In this document: in pieces, positions 33,400-35,239 of the stretch
How positions within the stretch are numbered: position 1 is the first letter of the stretch
Layout: each line of letters begins with the position of its first letter
Assembly: GCA_012517755.1 (NCBI GenBank)
Contig: JAAYUH010000031.1
Span: forward strand, 1-35,239
Origin: a bacterium
Lineage (GTDB): Bacteria; Caldisericota; Caldisericia; B22-G15
Length of the DNA: 35,239 nt
Direction: 5' to 3'
Made by a program: the position numbers and the translations under genes
The notes under the pieces: model-generated
What the model saw: the letters and a program-made list of their open reading frames with translations, nothing else
What the model was told of the DNA's origin: nothing
Databases searched by the model: none

Positions 33400-34389
33400 T
33401 TAAGGATTGTTTGTATCTCCTATAGCATAAAGATAGCCATAGCCACTAATCTTAGTTATTCTCCAATAGCTTAATTTTTCCTCTATAACATAATCCCATG
33501 GATGAAGAATCCATCTATCACCAGAAGCATCTGTATATGTATAAATTGCTACATGATCTAAAGTAGAATCGCTTTCCCAATCAAAAAATAATAGATTAGA
33601 TTGTCTAAGATTTCTAAAATCAGAATAAAATGTTTTTCTTGAAATATAATTTCCTCCTATATTCCAATAAATATTTTGACAATAATTATTTCTTGTTCCA
33701 TTTGGATCTGGTAAACAAAATCCCATTTCAAAAGATACATTTAATACAAACCCACTACAATCTACTGCTCCACTTCCATGAACATTATTACCTTTATACC
33801 AAAATTGATGAGAAATCCCTCCAAGTCCATATGGTGTTCCAATCCAGGTTCTCCCTTGTCTTATATAAGCAATACCTGTAGGATAATTGAACTGATTTAA
33901 TATAAATGAATTTGAAACAACATTGATATTATGATTACTTGCTCTAAGAAGAAAACGATAGGTTCCTTTTTGAATTAGATCAGTGTAAGGATTTCTTAAA
34001 TATGGAGATCTATATCCATCCCAACTAACTGAATAAGTGCCTGGGTTATAATAGGTAGTATCTTTTGCAACTGCAACCTCTTCATACCAATTTCCTGGAC
34101 AATATTGTGATGGGCTACTACAATATATCCAGTAATAATATGGAGATTTATTAACTGTAACGCTTTTTACAATATAAACAGTTACATAGTCACCCTCTGT
34201 TATATTGAATTTTATGGTTACTTTATTAGGATTATTTGGATCATTATTAGGTGTATAAGGATTAGGTGAAGGTTGATTTACAATAGTAATAATTGAAGAG
34301 GAAAACACAAATTTAGAAGGGTTAACGAAGATAAATCCTAATACCACAAATAACCCTAAAATCAACAAACTAACTAAAATCTTTTTCAT
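33400..34389 (-). CDS. Secreted NlpC/P60 family cell-wall hydrolase
   Basis: 329 residues from the ATG at 34389 (site AAGGAGGTAAAA; an ATG 5 codons upstream is inside that site). Signal peptide about 1-30. Residues about 35-170 are a beta region (FlgD/Ig-like: SVSWDGYRSPYL). The NlpC/P60 domain follows: catalytic Cys in GAVDCSGFVL, His in TLDHVAIYT, then a third His in ILHPWDYV, and the GTPYGLGGISH opening. These enzymes cut peptidoglycan stem peptides. It is the first gene of a three-gene surface operon. Confidence 0.88.
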   Translation of the reverse strand: MKKILVSLLILGLFVVLGFIFVNPSKFVFSSSIITIVNQPSPNPYTPNNDPNNPNKVTIKFNITEGDYVTVYIVKSVTVNKSPYYYWIYCSSPSQYCPGNWYEEVAVAKDTTYYNPGTYSVSWDGYRSPYLRNPYTDLIQKGTYRFLLRASNHNINVVSNSFILNQFNYPTGIAYIRQGRTWIGTPYGLGGISHQFWYKGNNVHGSGAVDCSGFVLNVSFEMGFCLPDPNGTRNNYCQNIYWNIGGNYISRKTFYSDFRNLRQSNLLFFDWESDSTLDHVAIYTYTDASGDRWILHPWDYVIEEKLSYWRITKISGYGYLYAIGDTNNP

Positions 34390-34461
34390 TTTTACCTCCT
34401 TCATCTTTTAGATATTTTCTTTTACCTTTTTGTTCCCTCTCTCACCTCCTTTTATGCTTCA

Positions 34462-34486
34462 ATTATAATCAAAAAAAATCTGTCAA
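34462..34486 (-). promoter_or_regulatory. Possible promoter of NlpC/P60 operon
   Basis: TTGACA (34486-34481) and TATAAT (34467-34462) on the minus strand, but only 13 bases apart, which is too short for a standard promoter. The TATAAT is conserved with the gene at 30509. A 16-17 base spaced alternative is poor. Confidence 0.35.
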
Positions 34487-34617
34487 GGGGTTAAAAATTT
34501 CTATATATTAAAACTCAAATTTATTAAAAAAGTTTCATCTTTAATTTTCTGTTATTTTAAGTATTCTAAATTAGAATAATTAATATTAAATGTTTGTTAA
34601 ATTATTTAGATTATGTA

Positions 34618-35238
34618 TTATTGACATGCCCCCATTTCTTGGACATTCATAATTTTAATAGTATAAAGATTCTTATCAAAGTCAATAGGTGTCTCATATC
34701 CAATAGCACTGTGAGGCCTTTCATTGTTGTAGTAATCAACATACTTACCGATAATCATTCTTGCTTCATAGATATTTCTGAATAGATAGAGGTTAAGGCA
34801 TTCATTTCTTAGCTTATCCATAAATGATTCAATGTAGCCATTTCTTTCGGGTTTCCCTTTTTCAATGAACTCATGTTTTATCCTCTCCTTGAAGAGAAAC
34901 CTGTTTAGGACTCTAGATATGAATTCAGGTCCATTATCAGTTCTTAAGATCTCTGGTTTACCATTTTCTTCAATAGAAGCTTGTAATAATTCTGTTACTC
35001 CATCACCAATTATAGATCTATCAACTTTATATCCTACTACTTTCCTTGTATAGATATCCATTATGATAATTATTCTAATCCCCTTTCCGATTGATAAAGC
35101 ATCATGGATGAAATCCATTGACTATATTTTGTTTCTTTGATCAGGAGAGCTTATAGTAAGAGAAGATGTTGAAGAATGGGTAAATGTTTTCTTCTTTTTA
35201 TTCTTCCTTTCAAGGTTCAGTAATCTGTAGATTCTATA
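34618..35238 (-). pseudogene. IS3-family transposase (OrfB), truncated by window and nonsense-mutated
   Basis: From 35238 the frame reads an IS3-type OrfB start region (YRIYRLLNLERK and a short linker), meets TAG at 35124-35122, and continues as the DDE integrase core from ATG 35118: D2 of MDFIHD, D61 of RTDNGPEF, E97 of NGYIESF, then the typical LRNECLN and YNNERPHSAIGY. The TAG stands where IS3 enzymes have W in the conserved IWSMDF; a single base (TGG to TAG) explains it. Other genes here end in TAG, so it is a real stop. OrfA and the other end lie outside the window. The last codons, including the stop, cross the element's end. Confidence 0.88.
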
Positions 35239-35239
35239 G
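34622..35239 (-). mobile_element. IS3-family insertion sequence (partial)
   Basis: The transposase ends against a terminal sequence TGACATGCCCCC (from 34622) then ATTTCTTGGACA, of the sort found at IS3-family ends. The other end is outside the window, so the inverted repeat and target duplication cannot be checked. Confidence 0.75.

Noticed and set aside
34462..34486. TTGACA and TATAAT as an ordinary promoter for the NlpC/P60 operon
   Set aside because: Only 13 bases separate them, while 16 is used elsewhere in the window; kept only as a low-confidence site.
35119..35124. TAG as a reassigned sense codon (Trp) in this organism
   Set aside because: rpsT, the DUF2207 gene and xdhC all end with TAG at the natural lengths of their families, so TAG is a stop here and the transposase is simply broken.
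1..35239. CRISPR array, tRNA, rRNA or riboswitch
   Set aside because: No regular direct repeats with spacers and no cloverleaf or aptamer pattern was recognised in the intergenic regions. A covariance-model scan would be needed to be sure for riboswitches.

Overview
The window is very AT-rich (my estimate is under 30% G+C, not computed) and bacterial: S20, GroES/GroEL under a CIRCE operator, ClpC, SurA-type foldase, alanine racemase, sigma70-like promoters (TTGACA-16-TATAAT recurs). A branched-chain polyamine synthase (BpsA) points to a thermophile, and an archaeal-type CTP riboflavin kinase and an archaemetzincin point to deep-branching or archaea-influenced gene content. An anaerobic thermophile of the Caldisericota/Dictyoglomota/Thermotogota kind would fit; this is inference from gene content, not a phylogeny.

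Layout. 1-5.7 kb: a truncated membrane foldase with two parvulin domains, diverging from an archaemetzincin and rpsT, then (minus strand) clpC and holA, the latter split by a frameshift in an A9 run. 5.8-7.8 kb: a polarity or signalling module (DUF4388/PATAN, roadblock MglB-like, MglA GTPase) with a small divergent beta-type protein. 7.8-16.6 kb: a tightly packed, minus-strand run of ten genes (HD-GYP phosphodiesterase, YjbQ, degenerate CbiX-like protein, AEC transporter, BpsA, Alr, TlpA-like thioredoxin, CcdA/DsbD-like thiol transporter, triple-GerMN protein, CTP riboflavin kinase), many overlapping by 4 to 11 bases. 16.8-18.9 kb: groES-groEL with CIRCE and a strong terminator. 18.9-23.3 kb: plus-strand Yip1-like membrane protein, YtcJ-type amidohydrolase, diacylglycerol kinase-like protein, MocA-like cytidylyltransferase and XdhC. 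23.3-24.9 kb: an epimerase and its TetR regulator, with an operator sitting in the tetR promoter. 25.2-26.6 kb: an orphan GlmL/MutL. 26.9-29.1 kb: a 41-residue membrane peptide, a zinc-ribbon protein and a DUF2207 membrane protein with a polyglycine tail. 29.2-34.6 kb: cell-surface genes on the minus strand (NlpC/P60 protein, beta-propeller, PEGA/PQQ lipoprotein; then a small secreted protein coupled to a radical SAM/SPASM enzyme). 34.6 kb to the end: part of an IS3-family element whose transposase carries a nonsense codon.

Points most worth a second look: the small secreted protein plus radical SAM pair, whose promoter, leader and signal peptide are duplicated from the NlpC/P60 gene 4 kb away; loss of the metal-site histidine in the archaemetzincin and of the active-site histidines in the CbiX-like protein; the holA slippage-type frameshift; several genes that look leaderless; and a hairpin that gives two convergent genes the same C-terminal residues. 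No CRISPR array, tRNA or rRNA gene was seen.
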